A stretch of DNA of 64,000 nucleotides, taken from contig JACAXG010000071.1 of assembly GCA_018881555.1 (NCBI GenBank), forward strand, positions 2,610,537-2,674,536. The letters are read 5' to 3'. Each line of letters begins with the position of its first letter. Within the stretch, counting starts at the first letter, position 1. Shown piece by piece: positions 37,965-49,135 of the stretch. Position numbers and translations under genes: made by a program. The notes beneath the pieces are model-generated. The model ran no database searches. It was not told where the DNA came from and was given only the letters and a program-made list of their open reading frames with translations. Origin of the DNA: Amblyornis subalaris. Its lineage: Eukaryota; Chordata; Aves; Passeriformes; Ptilonorhynchidae.

Positions 37965-38111
37965 ATCAAAATGCTGACAGACAGGAAGCGGGAGCTGGAG
38001 CATCGCCTCAGTGCCATGATGGAGGAGAACGACCTGCTCCAGGGAACCGTGGAGGAGCTGCAGGANCGAGTCCTCATCCTGGAGAGACAAAGCCATGACA
38101 AGGACCTGCAG
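37965..38111 (+). CDS. BICDL1: BICDL1 coding exon 4
   Basis: This exon encodes residues 219-267, IKMLTDRKRELEHRL to RQSHDKDLQ, in phase 0 at both ends. It is a continuous coiled-coil segment close to mammalian BICDL1 (ENDLLQGTVEELQ block). One ambiguous base at 38066 leaves a codon GAN (residue 253), which is Asp or Glu; Asp is expected from mammals. The donor is CAG|gtgagg. Confidence 0.95.
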
Positions 38112-39078
38112 GTGAGGAGGCAGTAATGAGATGGGAAAGGGATGGGAAAAAACATGGTTTGGGGTAAAATTGACCAGGAACTGAGAGACAGAACAAGTGG
38201 AAGAATAAAATGGCTCATGCAAGCGTGGAAGCAAGCAAGGTCCTGGGTGTTCCCATGGGGATAGGTAACAGGAGCCTCAATGAGGTATCTTGACAACAAA
38301 GAGCAGCTTAGGAGGAAGATCTGAGCAAGGGAGTGGGGCAGGGTGCTGGGGAAATGAGGTAAATGAAAAAAAGAATCGGAGGACTCTGGTTGCAGTAAAT
38401 TTTACTTAATTTTTTATTAGTAGAATTGGCTTCAAAAGGGGCTTCTCTAGACCCTGCTGTTCCAGAGGGCAGTCACTGGCCTCTTAAATCCTAGTGCTCA
38501 CATGGTTTCCCAACAATCTCAATGGTGTTCACAGCCATGAATCACCAAATGTCAATCTCCAGAAAACAAGCTGGCACCTCTGGAGCTTAGGGCAGAGCAA
38601 GGTTTTGTCATTTCACTTCTGTGGGTTGCCAACCACTGGTGATCGCCAGCTCTGCAAAACAGTCCTGAATATGTTTTCTTTTTCTAATATATATTTGTAT
38701 TTATATATTTTTACATATTTTTTAAAAACATGTAAATATCACTTGCTTTTTGAATTCACTTCCTGCTGTGTTGTTTTCAGCAAATTTCTTTACCTGAGTC
38801 CCAACTTCTTCACAATGTTCCTCATTTTAGTGCTGATTAACCTGCTATTTTTATCTTTTTGGATATTTTGGAGTCTAAACAGTGTCTAATGACACTTGGA
38901 GATTATTAAGCTCCAATAAACAGCAATACCAGCCAAGAGTACTTTCCTCCTGGCTGGAAACCCTGTTTTGTGTCACTCATTCCTCCCTCTCAGCTCCCTC
39001 ACAAACCAAGAGATTGATCCAGTCCATATCACCTCCATTAATTTTTTTTTTTCCTGATTCCTTGGTTCTCTTCACAAG
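38112..39078 (+). other. BICDL1: BICDL1 intron 4
   Basis: This intron is about 1.0 kb and AT-rich, especially 38685-38730 (runs of TATATTT). A T-rich tract near 39041-39053 precedes the acceptor ttcacaag. I see no exon or transposon. Confidence 0.85.
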
Positions 39079-39258
39079 CTGCACCAAAGCCAGCTGGAGC
39101 TCCAGGAGGTGAGGTTGTCCTACCGGCAGCTGCAGGGCAAGGTGGAGGAGCTCAGTGAGGAAAGAAGTCTCCAAAACCTCAACACAACCAGCACGTCCCT
39201 GCTCTCTGAGATAGAGCAGAGCATGGAGGCAGAGGAGCTGGAGCAAGAACGAGAACAG
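39079..39258 (+). CDS. BICDL1: BICDL1 coding exon 5 (Spindly-like motif)
   Basis: This exon encodes residues 268-327, LHQSQLELQEVRLS to AEELEQEREQ, in phase 0 at both ends. The first half is coiled coil. Around residues 304-316 the polar TTSTS leads into LLSEIEQSMEAEE. LLSEI resembles the L-x-x-E core of the Spindly motif, which in dynein adaptors contacts the pointed end of dynactin. That functional match is inference from position and pattern. The acceptor is cttcacaag, a less common AAG, after a strong T tract. Confidence 0.95.
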
Positions 39259-39530
39259 GTATTTGCCCTCTAGCTTTGCCCTCCTGTGACCAACCCCAGA
39301 GGAAAAGGGAGTTTAATGCATTTGATCTGGATTTGGAGCTGAACCAAGGGCCAGAAAATTGGGATTGGGGTCTGGCATCAACACCCTTTTGACTATATGA
39401 AAGTAAACCTCTGTATCCATTTCAAAACCAATATTTGTGAGGGCTGGCAATCACACGCTTCACTTTACCGTGAAAGGAGGATGTCCATGGCCCTGCTGTC
39501 CCAGGCTGATGCCAGGCTCTCTTGTTCCAG
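39259..39530 (+). other. BICDL1: BICDL1 intron 5
   Basis: A compact 272-bp intron with donor gtattt and acceptor tcttgttccag. It contains nothing beyond splice signals. Confidence 0.9.
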
Positions 39531-39749
39531 CTGAGGCTGCAGCTCTGGGAAGCGTATTGCCAAGTGCGGTACCTCTGCTCCCACCTCCGAGGGAACGACA
39601 GCGCCGACTCCGCCGTGTCCACAGACTCCTCCATGGACGAGTCCTCAGAAACCTCATCAGCCAAAGATGTCCCAGCCGGGAGCCTACGGGCAGCTCTCAG
39701 TGAGCTGAAAAGACTGATACAAAATGTGCTGGACGGGGCAGACTCCACG
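39531..39749 (+). CDS. BICDL1: BICDL1 coding exon 6 (serine/acidic linker)
   Basis: This exon encodes residues 328-400, LRLQLWEAYCQVRYLCSHLR through the acidic-serine linker to LKRLIQNVLDGADST, in phase 0 at both ends. The first 20 residues are helical. Residues 348-373 are rich in Ser, Thr, Asp and Glu (DSADSAVSTDSSMDES) and hold several casein-kinase-2-type sites. They form a flexible break between the dynein-dynactin half and the cargo half of the adaptor. The block is almost identical to mammals as I recall it, unusual conservation for a linker. The donor is ACG|gtaagt. Confidence 0.95.
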
Positions 39750-40901
39750 GTAAGTTGGTGGCACAGGGAGACCTTGCCTTCTGCATGTCCCCTGGCTCAG
39801 AGCTTGCTGCAGGTTCCGCTGGATCTTGAAGTCCCTGGTCTCCAAGAAAACCTCTGTGTCCCACAGAGATGGGCAGTCACAGTGCACAGCCCACTCCTTG
39901 TGTCTCAAATGGTCAGCCAAGAGCCAAGCACGTGGGGTTTCAGCCTGCAGTGGTCAGACCACCTAAAGTTTCGAGCTCATGTAACCGTTGTTGGCCTTGG
40001 AGTCATTCTGGAAAATTAATTAAAGTAGGCTTACTTTGAGATTTTCAGTAAGTTAGAGTTTCAATGTGGAAATACTGCAGATTGCCTTATACATCACAGT
40101 TCAGTTATTTGCTTTGGGACTTTCCTAACCTTGCTTTATTAGCAATAGTATCACAAAATCATCATAACCCTTATGTGGGCAGGTTCTGTTCCTGTGAATT
40201 GTCATTGGGTACAAATGTCTTGGCAGGAGCTGCCAAACTCAAATCCATGACAGGTGAAGGGTTTTGCTGGCACAAGATGATGTCTGTAGGATGTGGTCCC
40301 CAGGCTGCTGGGCAGGAGGAGATGACATGAAGGGATCACTCAGCATCCACATGAGGACAAAATTACAAGAAAACACCTCACTTTTTGCAGGCTCAAATGA
40401 GGCTTGTTCCTATCCCCCGCAAGCTGGTTGCATTGCCATTATGACTTACTTGAGATGCCTTGGTGAGGAAGACGGTGCAGCCCCTGCAGCTGCAGACCTG
40501 CATGGGAGTACTCACCCTGCTCCTTTAAGTACTCACCCTGCTCCTTTAAGTACCTGCAGGTTGAGTATAGAGATGAAGTTTTATTTGTTAAATAAAATGT
40601 AGAGAGTCCTGAAAAAGGTCCACAGACAGAGACTGTAGCCACATGTTACCAAATGGGCAGTAGATCTCTGTAAATTTTGTTTATGCCAAGGTCTGCATGC
40701 TCTTTGCATCACGTGTAGAAGCACTACCCTTGGCTGAGCACATTTCCGCTGTGGAGGTAAATGGTAACAAAACCTCTACCAAAGTCACATTCACATATTC
40801 TTCTTCCTTGTTTAGCACCCCCAGCCCAAACTGGTACCAAATTAATGCAATTGCCTTTTTTTAAGTGAAATCTGAGCAAGAGATTTCTCTCCCACTCTCA
40901 G
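39750..40901 (+). other. BICDL1: BICDL1 intron 6
   Basis: A 1.15 kb intron. Its one distinct element is an exact 21-bp tandem duplication at 40508-40549. The acceptor upstream of the optional exon is ttctctcccactctcag. Confidence 0.85.
40508..40549 (+). repeat. Exact 21-bp tandem duplication
   Basis: Two identical units starting GTACTCACCCTGCTCCTTTA lie head to tail at 40508-40528 and 40529-40549, followed by GTAC. Identical copies imply a recent duplication, and length polymorphism is possible. Confidence 0.95.
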
Positions 40902-41045
40902 AGCTCTCGGCGAAGCGACGACGACACCTTAGAGGAACAGATCAGGAGAACAAGTGAGGATTCACGAGCCCTGAGGGAATTAATGGAGGGAGAACGGGGG
41001 AAACTGAGGCAGAGTTTGGAGGAGCTGCAGCGACTGCACAGCCAG
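40902..41045 (+). CDS. BICDL1: BICDL1 coding exon 7, probably alternative (48 codons)
   Basis: This is an open, phase-0 segment of exactly 48 codons. It begins SSRRSDDDTLEEQIRR, continues as a charged Leu-spaced helix (LRELMEGERGKLRQSLEEL) and ends LHSQ. The acceptor ctctcccactctcag is strong; the donor CAG|gtcagc is weak, as is usual for cassette exons. In the mammalian protein I recall, exon 6 joins directly to the VTLLSVEM exon, so this piece is absent from that isoform and here is likely optional. It would lengthen the coiled coil between the serine-rich linker and the Rab6-binding half. Coding character and frame make it believable; isoform usage is inferred. Confidence 0.8.
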
Positions 41046-44000
41046 GTCAGCAACTCCCACACTTTACATGTGGTCTTGTAACACCAGTGTTCATCCTCCA
41101 TGACATGCCTTCTATTGAAGAGATCAGCATGATGAATAACCCAGGAGGATTTAGGCCAAAATCAGTTATGGTTGGATGAGGGAGACTTTGCTCAACCCAG
41201 CGCAGAGGATTTAAGCATTTAGGATGAGAGTTTTTGACAAATTGTCTGGGGCCCATCTGAGGCATCATCTCAAGCAGACAAACTTCCTTTAAACCTTTCT
41301 ACCAATCTGCTTTTCAGCCAGCCTGTGCTGCTTAAGTTCTTCTTAGCAGAAGACCCCAAAGTACAAGGCTACTTGATATGGGGTACTGGAAACCCAAAGG
41401 TATCCAGTCTGACCTGAATTGCTGCACTGAGCCCTTGTGAGGGGTATGTGCACCCATTCCATGGATATAGAGCAGTGCTGCTGTGCTGTGCATGGAGCAG
41501 AGCTTGACCCCTTCCGCAGCAGCATCACAAAACCCTCAAAAATGCACACCCACAGAATCCTAATCATGGCCAGCCTGGCACCAGGCAGCACTCCAGGGCC
41601 AATAGGGACCAGCTGAGGCAATCTCAACAGCAAGGAATGATCCAGGCCCAACACCAACCACACACCCAAAGCACAGAATCCCACTGCATCCACACTGAGC
41701 ATGGCATCATCTGTGTCTGGGGCCCTATGCCAAGAGCAGCAAATGGAGATGCATCCAAGGAGATGCTTTGCAATCCCTGTGTCTGTGGGACACGACTCCA
41801 AACACTGAAAGGGATCCGGAGGCTACAGCAGAAGCAGCACCAACTGCAGTGGAGCAGGGAGTGGGATTAATGCTGGGATTGGCTGGTCTTCCCAGCAGTG
41901 CCATATCACCCTTTCAATGTACCCCTTTGGAGGATAAAGAGGAAAACACATCCCTGTTCAGAAAGTCAGCACAACCTGGGGTCTGACAGCCTTGTGTAGG
42001 GCTGTGAGAGTTCCCACCATGGGACAAGAGATAAAAAAGTGAGAGGATCATTAAATACGCCAGCAGTGATGGCTGCATGTGTGTGAGGGTGGGAAATGTC
42101 CTGCTGCCAGAGCAGCTGATCAGGGGCAGAGTGTGGGAGGGGAGCAGCCCTGGAACCTGTCCTTCCCCAAGGACTGCTCCTCTCAGCAATGTGGCCACCA
42201 CAAGAGACATTTTTGAGGGTCCATGTTTCTGCCACCAGGGAGACATGAGCCCAGACACTGCCCTAGCCATGCTGCCATAGTCCTGTGCACCACTCACAGG
42301 CCCCCCTTTGCCCTTAAACACACCTGAGATGGAGGAGACAAGGGCTCGATCACTGCAGCCTGGCTGTGCTGACAGAGACCTTTAGAGGCTTATTCACAGA
42401 TTTTGTCTGGATGCAGCACCTCCTCTCACACGAGGCCTTGACAGGACACCAGGAGGGAGCAGCACTTGCTTGACTGATCTCCCCAAGCTCACCAGCCAGG
42501 AGGGACCAGAAGATCAACCCTGGATTGCAAGTCTGGAGCCCTGTCTCTGCTTTTAGGGGTCCCTGACTACCAAAGCTCTGAATACTTAATGAGCAAAGGG
42601 AGGACTGCAGTTCGATTTTCTTCTCACATCTCTGTGTGATATGGAGAAAGATGGGGCATAGCTACAAATGCAGCAGACATTACTCTTAAAGAAGCACTCC
42701 TACCTCCCACAGCAAGTACACCTCTCCCACAGCTTTTGCCTGTTATCCAGCCTCACACTTGCTCCAGGTTAATAATTATTCTTACCTCCTATTGAAGAGG
42801 CAACATCGTCTTCTGTTCAGTGCTACAGAAAATTGATGCACATGGAAATCTGGTCCACCCGGGGGAGCAGTGTTCTGCTGCCTCCTCATTCCTCTGTTCT
42901 GGCAGTGGTATTGATAGAATCAGAGGGGAACTTCTAAATGGCTTTTGGGACCTTGTAGCATCACACACGTTCATTGCTCCTGCCTGAGAGCACAGTGAGC
43001 AGGTGGAGACAGGAGTCATGCCCCCCTCTGTCTACACTGGATAGCTTTTTCACACCTTCTGCCTGTTTCCTCCCTCTGTGGCATTCCATTCCTACCTGAA
43101 GCACAGACACAACCAATCCCAAACCTATCCCCAAGCTTCTCAATCTACTGTCCTCTGGCATTTCTGCAGAAGTGCTCAGCAGAGCACTCAGCAGAATGCT
43201 TTCACATCGCCCCACCACTGCTCTCTGTCACATCGCTGCTCCAAGGTGCACCCCGTGAGGGGCTGAGGGAGGGCACAGCTCCTCAATTCTCTGGCAGCCC
43301 TGGCACAGCTTCCCAGTTCCCTGGCAGCTCCAGCACAGCTCCCCAATCCCGTGGCAGCCCCAGCAAACGGGGAGTCTCTGCAAAGACAGGGTGCATTCAC
43401 ACCCTCCTCCCCCCGGCCCAGCCGTGCTGCACTAACAGCAGATCCTCCCACGCCGTGGATGTGATGAGCCCTTTTTGACTGTCTGCCCTCTATTTAAAGA
43501 TTTCTTTGAAGATTCAAGCACTACTGAGCTGCATTTAGAGACAGGAGGTGGGTCAGATGCTGGAAGGGTTTCCAGGTGGTGGAGTAGCGTAACAGAGCAT
43601 GTGTGTGCCCTAGACAAAGAAATTAAACGTGTATGAAATATTGTGAAGCTGTGCTAATGCAATCTTTGCATGATTTCACACCCTATTAACTCACTCTGCA
43701 CAGGACCAAAACGATAGATCATTTCTCAGACTATTTAAGACTCCACACATATTTTAAAGTCTAATTAAAATTGTAAGATGTGCCAGTAACACCTTCCATG
43801 GCATGAAAGAGAATTTTCACATCCTTTGTCTACAGCTTCATATTACTTCAGGAGATGTAACGGTCCCTTCAAAAAATCTTATTTGCTGGTAAATTATGTT
43901 AGCAATCATTTAACCCTGGAAAGATCAGAATTACAACAGGCAGACTAAGAGGATGTGTGCACAAGACAAACTGCTTGGAGAGGGGCAATATTTTGGCACT

Positions 44001-44301
44001 GATGCCATAGTGACAGCAAAGTCCCAGGCAGGTCCTGCTCTACACAGCTTCCAGTGCTGTTTCTGCATACTGAGGCCATCCTGCTGACCCATCTTGCTCT
44101 GACCGGCATCCCAGGGCAAGCCAGCACATTTCATGGAGAGTAACACCAGCACTAACAGCTCCCTCCCAGCAGACACAGCTTCTCCCGCAACCAGGGGATC
44201 TCCCAACCTCCAGGGTGGCCCGTGTGGCATTTTTCCCCACAGACACTTGTAGTGCATTTGCCTGAGCAGCCCTGGGTTTCACAGCCTCCCTCTGCCCACA
44301 G
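41046..44301 (+). other. BICDL1: BICDL1 intron 7
   Basis: A 3.3 kb intron with a weak gtcagc donor and acceptor ctctgcccacag. It contains the degenerate 30-bp triple repeat at 43272-43361. I recognise no transposon or additional exon. Confidence 0.8.
43272..43361 (+). repeat. Imperfect 30-bp tandem repeat, three copies
   Basis: Units at 43272, 43302 and 43332 share GCACAGCT, then a CC-rich spacer, then TGGCAGC. They differ at a handful of positions, so this is a small degenerate minisatellite in intron 7. Confidence 0.9.
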
Positions 44302-44432
44302 GTGACGCTGCTGAGTGTGGAGATGACGACGCTGAAGGAGGAGCGGGACCGGCTGCGCGGCGCTGCCGAGGACAAGGAGGCGAGCGAACGGCTCCTGCAG
44401 GCCATCAGGGACCGCGACGAGGCCATCGCCAA
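44302..44432 (+). CDS. BICDL1: BICDL1 coding exon 8
   Basis: This exon encodes residues 449-491 plus two bases of Lys492 (numbering with the optional exon): VTLLSVEMTTLKEERDRLR to RDRDEAIAK. It is coiled coil. It differs from mammals mainly in a short GAAEDKEASER stretch. It ends in phase 2 with AA|gtgagt, and the next exon supplies the G. This is the only non-zero phase junction in the gene. Confidence 0.95.
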
Positions 44433-47028
44433 GTGAGTGGCACCTACAGCCGGGGCCAGGCTGGGATGGCAGTTGTGGAGTGCCTTGGCAGCAGATGCCT
44501 CTGGAGTGGGTTTCTCCTGCTCTCCACAGCAGCTGTGACAAAGTGATGTCTTGGCTTTGCTGGCATTCGGAAATGCTGCCGGGAGCTTGGGAGCAGGGCG
44601 GGAGAAATGGCAGAGCTGCCCCATGGCTGGATTGGGGGCATTTAGGAGGATTCTGTGAACCATGTTTGTGCCAACCCTAGTGCCGGTATGAGTCACAGCA
44701 AGGAGGAGAGGACTTCAGGGAGCCAAATGGAAACACTAGGTCTGCCTTATTTGTCATATTTTTCTTCTTTTGCTCTTCCAGACACACAACCCTGCCTTCC
44801 TGCCCATCCCCTTTACAGCCCTGCTTGGGCTTCTTCCCTAAACCATTTCTCTGGTCATTCACTCTCTTTTCTGGTTCCAAGGTCTTTGGATCTCCAGTCC
44901 TGTAATTCTCTTGTTTCTCCTTTCCGGATTCTCCCACTGGTTTGGCTCTTTATTTTCCCCATCCTCCTTAAAGATCTGTGCAGTTCTACTCCCCCATACC
45001 CCAACCTTCCCCTTCCCCAGCTCTGTCCTTGGCTTGCCAAAATGCCTCCTTGCCCGGAGGAGAGGGGCAGACACATTTACACCTGTGTGCTCTGCTAGAA
45101 AGGATACAGCTGATAATCACTTCAACAAGCAGGTGGGGCAGGACACCACCAGTCCATCTCCTTAGGGAAAAGCCCTGGGCAAGAGGAGGAGCACCAGAGT
45201 GTTGCACCTCTGAGGGTGCAGGAACTAAATCAGCCTGCACTCTCCCTTTGTCTTTTTTTAAGTGGCCCAATCATCCATGCTGCCCTTGCCGGGATAGCTG
45301 GCTACCGAATTCCCATCGCTGTCCTCTGTAACACCTCCATCTGTTGGCAAGGAGCAGGAGCATCCCAGCTGTCTGCCGCGCGCAGGGAGGTGGTTCTGAC
45401 ATTCCCGCTGCGNGTGGGTTGCTGGCTCTGCCGTGGCTATGGCAACACGCTGCCGCTGCGATCAATCCCCTGGAAACATCCAACCAGCAGCGGGGAAGCG
45501 TCGCAACAAAAGGCTGTTTCAGGTGCCCAAACCACAGCTGGCAGTGGAAGGGCACAGCTTCTCCAGTCCACTCTGACCCTGCTGGACAAAGCACCAATAT
45601 TTGGGGCTGGCTGTCCTGCACTGCAGGAGCCCCGGGAGCGGGGCACGGGTGAGTGGCGGGGGATTAACGAGCAGAAAGTGGCAGCAAGTGAAAGCAGCCA
45701 AGAGCATCCTGTCGCTGGAAGCGTAAACATCCCTCCCAGACCGAGTGGGCTGTTCTCTGCCTGGGCAGGCTCGTGACTGTCTTCCCACCTCACACCCCAA
45801 GGGTTAAGTCGCTTTTGTTTAACCCATCCCCCCAAAAATTCCTAACTCTGAACAGAAATAAAATCACTGCCCGAGGCAGACATCTGGCATGGAAAATTTC
45901 TGGTTGAAGCTGAAGTTTGGCAACATGGGAAGCAATAGGAAAATAGGATCCTTTAATAGGAAGTGTTAAGCAACCAGTACCTAGAATACAAGCACAAATT
46001 CCCAAATTGCTCTTCTTCAGGGGAGCACAAGGGAGCTATTAGGAAACAAGGAATTAGCTACAGTTAATAAGATGCAATTATTTCTTTCGAAAATGTTTGC
46101 AAGGAAAGATAGTTCCCAGCAAGTCATGTTAGTTTTCTGTCACACAGCAGTTAATTGAAAACTTAAGCTTTGTGCTCACCTGTGTGCTCCCGGCATGGTG
46201 AGCAGCAGTTCCCAGCTTGGGCAGCTTAGGAAATTGCTCCATCCTAAAGGACAATTCCTTTCTACCAGCAAGTAGCAGCTGGAACATCTCAGCCACTGTG
46301 TACTCAGGGCTCTTTGGGTAACCTTGTCCATGGCATCACATGTCCAATGGCCACCAAATGCCTGGGAAGAAATGCAGCAGAGGTGTTCCCAAGAGCCAGT
46401 ACAACTCCACTAAAATTGGGAGCTTTCCTTAAAGCTCAACATTTAATTCAAACAATTTTAACAGTTTGTCATTCTTGAAAAGCATATGCTGTGATAAGCT
46501 CTCTTGTTTCATTTCTTCCTTCCTTCAGTCCGAGTGAAAGCAGGGTTGAAAAAAGAAACTCTTTAAGGGTTTTGTTTGTTTCACATTGCAATTTATTGAT
46601 CAAGTGATCAGACACAGATCATTTCATTTTTAGGATATACCATTTGTTCTCTATGCATTAGTAAACAGAAGAAAAAGAAAAAATATTTATATATAGATTC
46701 TACCTCGTTTTAAATCTCCATTTTATTGGCAGATCCTGCACATTATCCAGGCACAATTATCTTACACAGCAGTACATCTGATTTTCTTTTACTATTCTTC
46801 ACAGTGTGCTTATCAGAAATCTGCTGGTTTTAACAGCAATGTTGTCAAAAGTTCTGTCCCACTCTTCAGATTAATAGATTGTCCAGAATATAGCAGAGAT
46901 GAACACCTTAGGATGGGGGGACTTGCCAATGAAAGAAATTCATTGTCGACTTCTCCTCAAGGATATGTTTAACTTTTCATTTAAAAAGAAAAAAGAAAAG
47001 TCCCATGCCCCGATTTCTGTCCCCGCAG
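44433..47028 (+). other. BICDL1: BICDL1 intron 8
   Basis: A 2.6 kb intron. A GC-richer patch at about 45270-45480 contains an X-box-like GTGGCTATGGCAAC (45433-45446). The rest is AT-leaning. The acceptor is tctgtccccgcag. I see no exon or transposon. Confidence 0.8.
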
Positions 47029-47149
47029 GAAGAATGCAGTGGAGGTGGAGCTGACCAAGTGCAAGATCGACATGATGTCCCTCAACAGCCAACTCCTGGA
47101 CGCCATCCAGCAGAAGGTGAACCTCTCGCAGCAGCTGGAGGCCTGGCAG
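47029..47149 (+). CDS. BICDL1: BICDL1 coding exon 9 (Rab6-binding coiled coil)
   Basis: It completes Lys492 and encodes residues 493-532, KNAVEVELTKCKIDMM through LNSQLLDAIQQKVNLSQQLEAWQ. The LNSQLLDAIQQK...L.QQLE pattern parallels the C-terminal Rab6-binding coiled coil of BICD1/2, so this exon is expected to hold most of the cargo interface. That role comes from family knowledge. It ends in phase 0 at CAG|gtgagc. Confidence 0.96.
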
Positions 47150-47940
47150 GTGAGCACCCTGCAGGGCAGGGGCTGGGTGATGCATGGCCCCAGAGCCCCC
47201 TGTGGGTGACTGTCCCCAGTCCCTGTGGGTTTGTTGAGCATCCATGGATTGGGATGTTTGGGGGTGTTTGGTTTTGGCTCTGCAGGAGCCGGTAATGCCA
47301 CGGGGCTCAGGGGGGTGAGCTGCCCTCCCTGCTCTGAGCCTTTGGGCTGTGAGCTGATAATTCCACAGGAATACTCATTTAAAATGGAGAAGCAGACTGT
47401 GCCTCCTGGCAGAATGGGTAACGTGCACGTTGCTGTGCCCCGGGAGGGAAGGCGTCTGTGCAGGGGGTGTCCCTAGGCAGGCACAGCCTGGGGCATGCGT
47501 GGGCAGAGCATGTCCGTGCATTTCCATAACGGAGCAGAAAGGTGGGAGACGGAGAAGTTGTGTTGATTATTGCTGCACTGTTTTCATCAACTCAGAAAAT
47601 CCATCAAGAAGGAGAAGCTAAAATCCCAGTTCTTCACCAAGGTAAAAAAACAAAGCTGTGGCAGTTCCACAGCTGCCCTGGAGATGCTCTGCTTGGGGTC
47701 AGTGGGGAAAACCCTTGTGAAGGCAGAGAGCCCTTGAGAGCAGACAAAGCTGCCTCCTCCCAGAACCGGCACCAAGGGAGGGCTACTTTAACAGAAAGTA
47801 AAGCAGACTCAAGAGAAAAGGTCTGTGCCATTTACAGTGATTTGTTACAGACCATGCAAGATCCCAACTACTAACAACCAGCCTGACCAGTAGAAACCTT
47901 TCCCATACAACCTCGCTCCTGTTTCAACTCCACTGTGTTT

Positions 47941-48003
47941 TCGTTTCTCTTTTTTTTTTTTTCCCCCCCCTTTTCTTTTCTCCTTTTCTTTTCTTTCTCC
48001 TGC
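47941..48003 (+). repeat. Homopyrimidine tract
   Basis: About 60 bases that are nearly all T and C, including a T run and a C run, followed by TTTTC/TTCTT repeats. The strand asymmetry suits triplex (H-DNA) formation or polymerase slippage. It may have been misassembled. Confidence 0.85.
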
Positions 48004-49074
48004 TTACAGTTTGCTTCCTCAGGGCTTTTTACTATCTGGCTCCTTTGGTTTCTGATCTAGTGGCCTTTCTCAGTTCCTGTACCAACAGCTTTAGTCGTAC
48101 ACCCCTCCTGCCTTTGAGGTGAGCTCCCCACACCCTCGCCAAGCACCCGCCATCCCCTCTCCATCTGCTGCCACCATCACCCACATCCTTCTCTGCCCTC
48201 ACCATCATCTGGCAAGAGGGGTCAGTGGGGGGTCTCCATCTCCCACCAATATTCTGCACCCCCACCCCATCCCAGCACCAGGCCAGGGGCAGCATCCTGC
48301 ACCCCATGGTGAGGCTTTACCAGGGCACCACGGGGAAAGCCAGGCTGAGGTGCACGTATTATTAACCTTCTATATCCACATATCTAGTATCTGTAAAGCT
48401 TCTTGAAAGACAGACTGGGATTTTACTTCTCAGCCTTATTATCTAGTGACAGTGCTCTGCATAGGAGCTGTCTGGATCCAAGTCCTGCTTCAGCTTGGAT
48501 GGGTGGTATAAAGTGAGACCTACTCAGTACACTCACTATTTAGTGCTAGAATAAACCCGTCTTAGGGTTTAACAACAGGTCCTATTGCAGCAACACAGCA
48601 ACCCGAGACCTGCTCCCATCAGCTCTCTGAGCTGAGGCTCAGGCCCACTTCATGGCAGTAAGGTGTCTCCAACATACTGACCTGAGGTGTTATTAGAGCA
48701 GAAAAATAGTTTCCAACCACCTCATGTCCCCAGAATAGCAGCTCAGCCACAGAGGAACAAAACAAGTCAGGTGCTTTATGTATTTTGGGGACTATTTTGC
48801 AGAGGGGAATGTTTCTGATAAAATTGGACAAGTCTCTGCTTTAGCTGGGCATAAGTGGAGGCTTTAATCTGGTAACATTTTGCTCTTGCACACTTCTAGT
48901 TGCACTTCACCAAGGACCATCAACAAGATTACAGTGTTCTGTAAGCACATAATCATACAGGCTGTAAAATAGGATGCAAGCAAAAAAACCTCCACAGCCA
49001 AGTGCTGTGCTCTCTGATTCACACATCCAACAGACAGGGACCCAAATACAGTCCACTCTCAATAGTGCATACTG

Positions 49075-49135
49075 TATTTATATATATATATAAAATATTT
49101 TTTGTGTATATATATAAAAATATATATATAAATCA
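49075..49135. repeat. (TA)n-rich microsatellite
   Basis: Alternating TA blocks interrupted by short A or T runs and one TGTG, typical of an unstable AT-rich microsatellite. It lies within BICDL1 intron 9. Confidence 0.9.

Noticed and set aside
47597..47642. Possible extra exon in BICDL1 intron 9 (acceptor tcaactcag, donor AAG|gtaaaa)
   Set aside because: The segment is 46 nt, would shift the frame and hit a stop at once in exon 10. The donor is weak and the encoded residues resemble nothing in the family.
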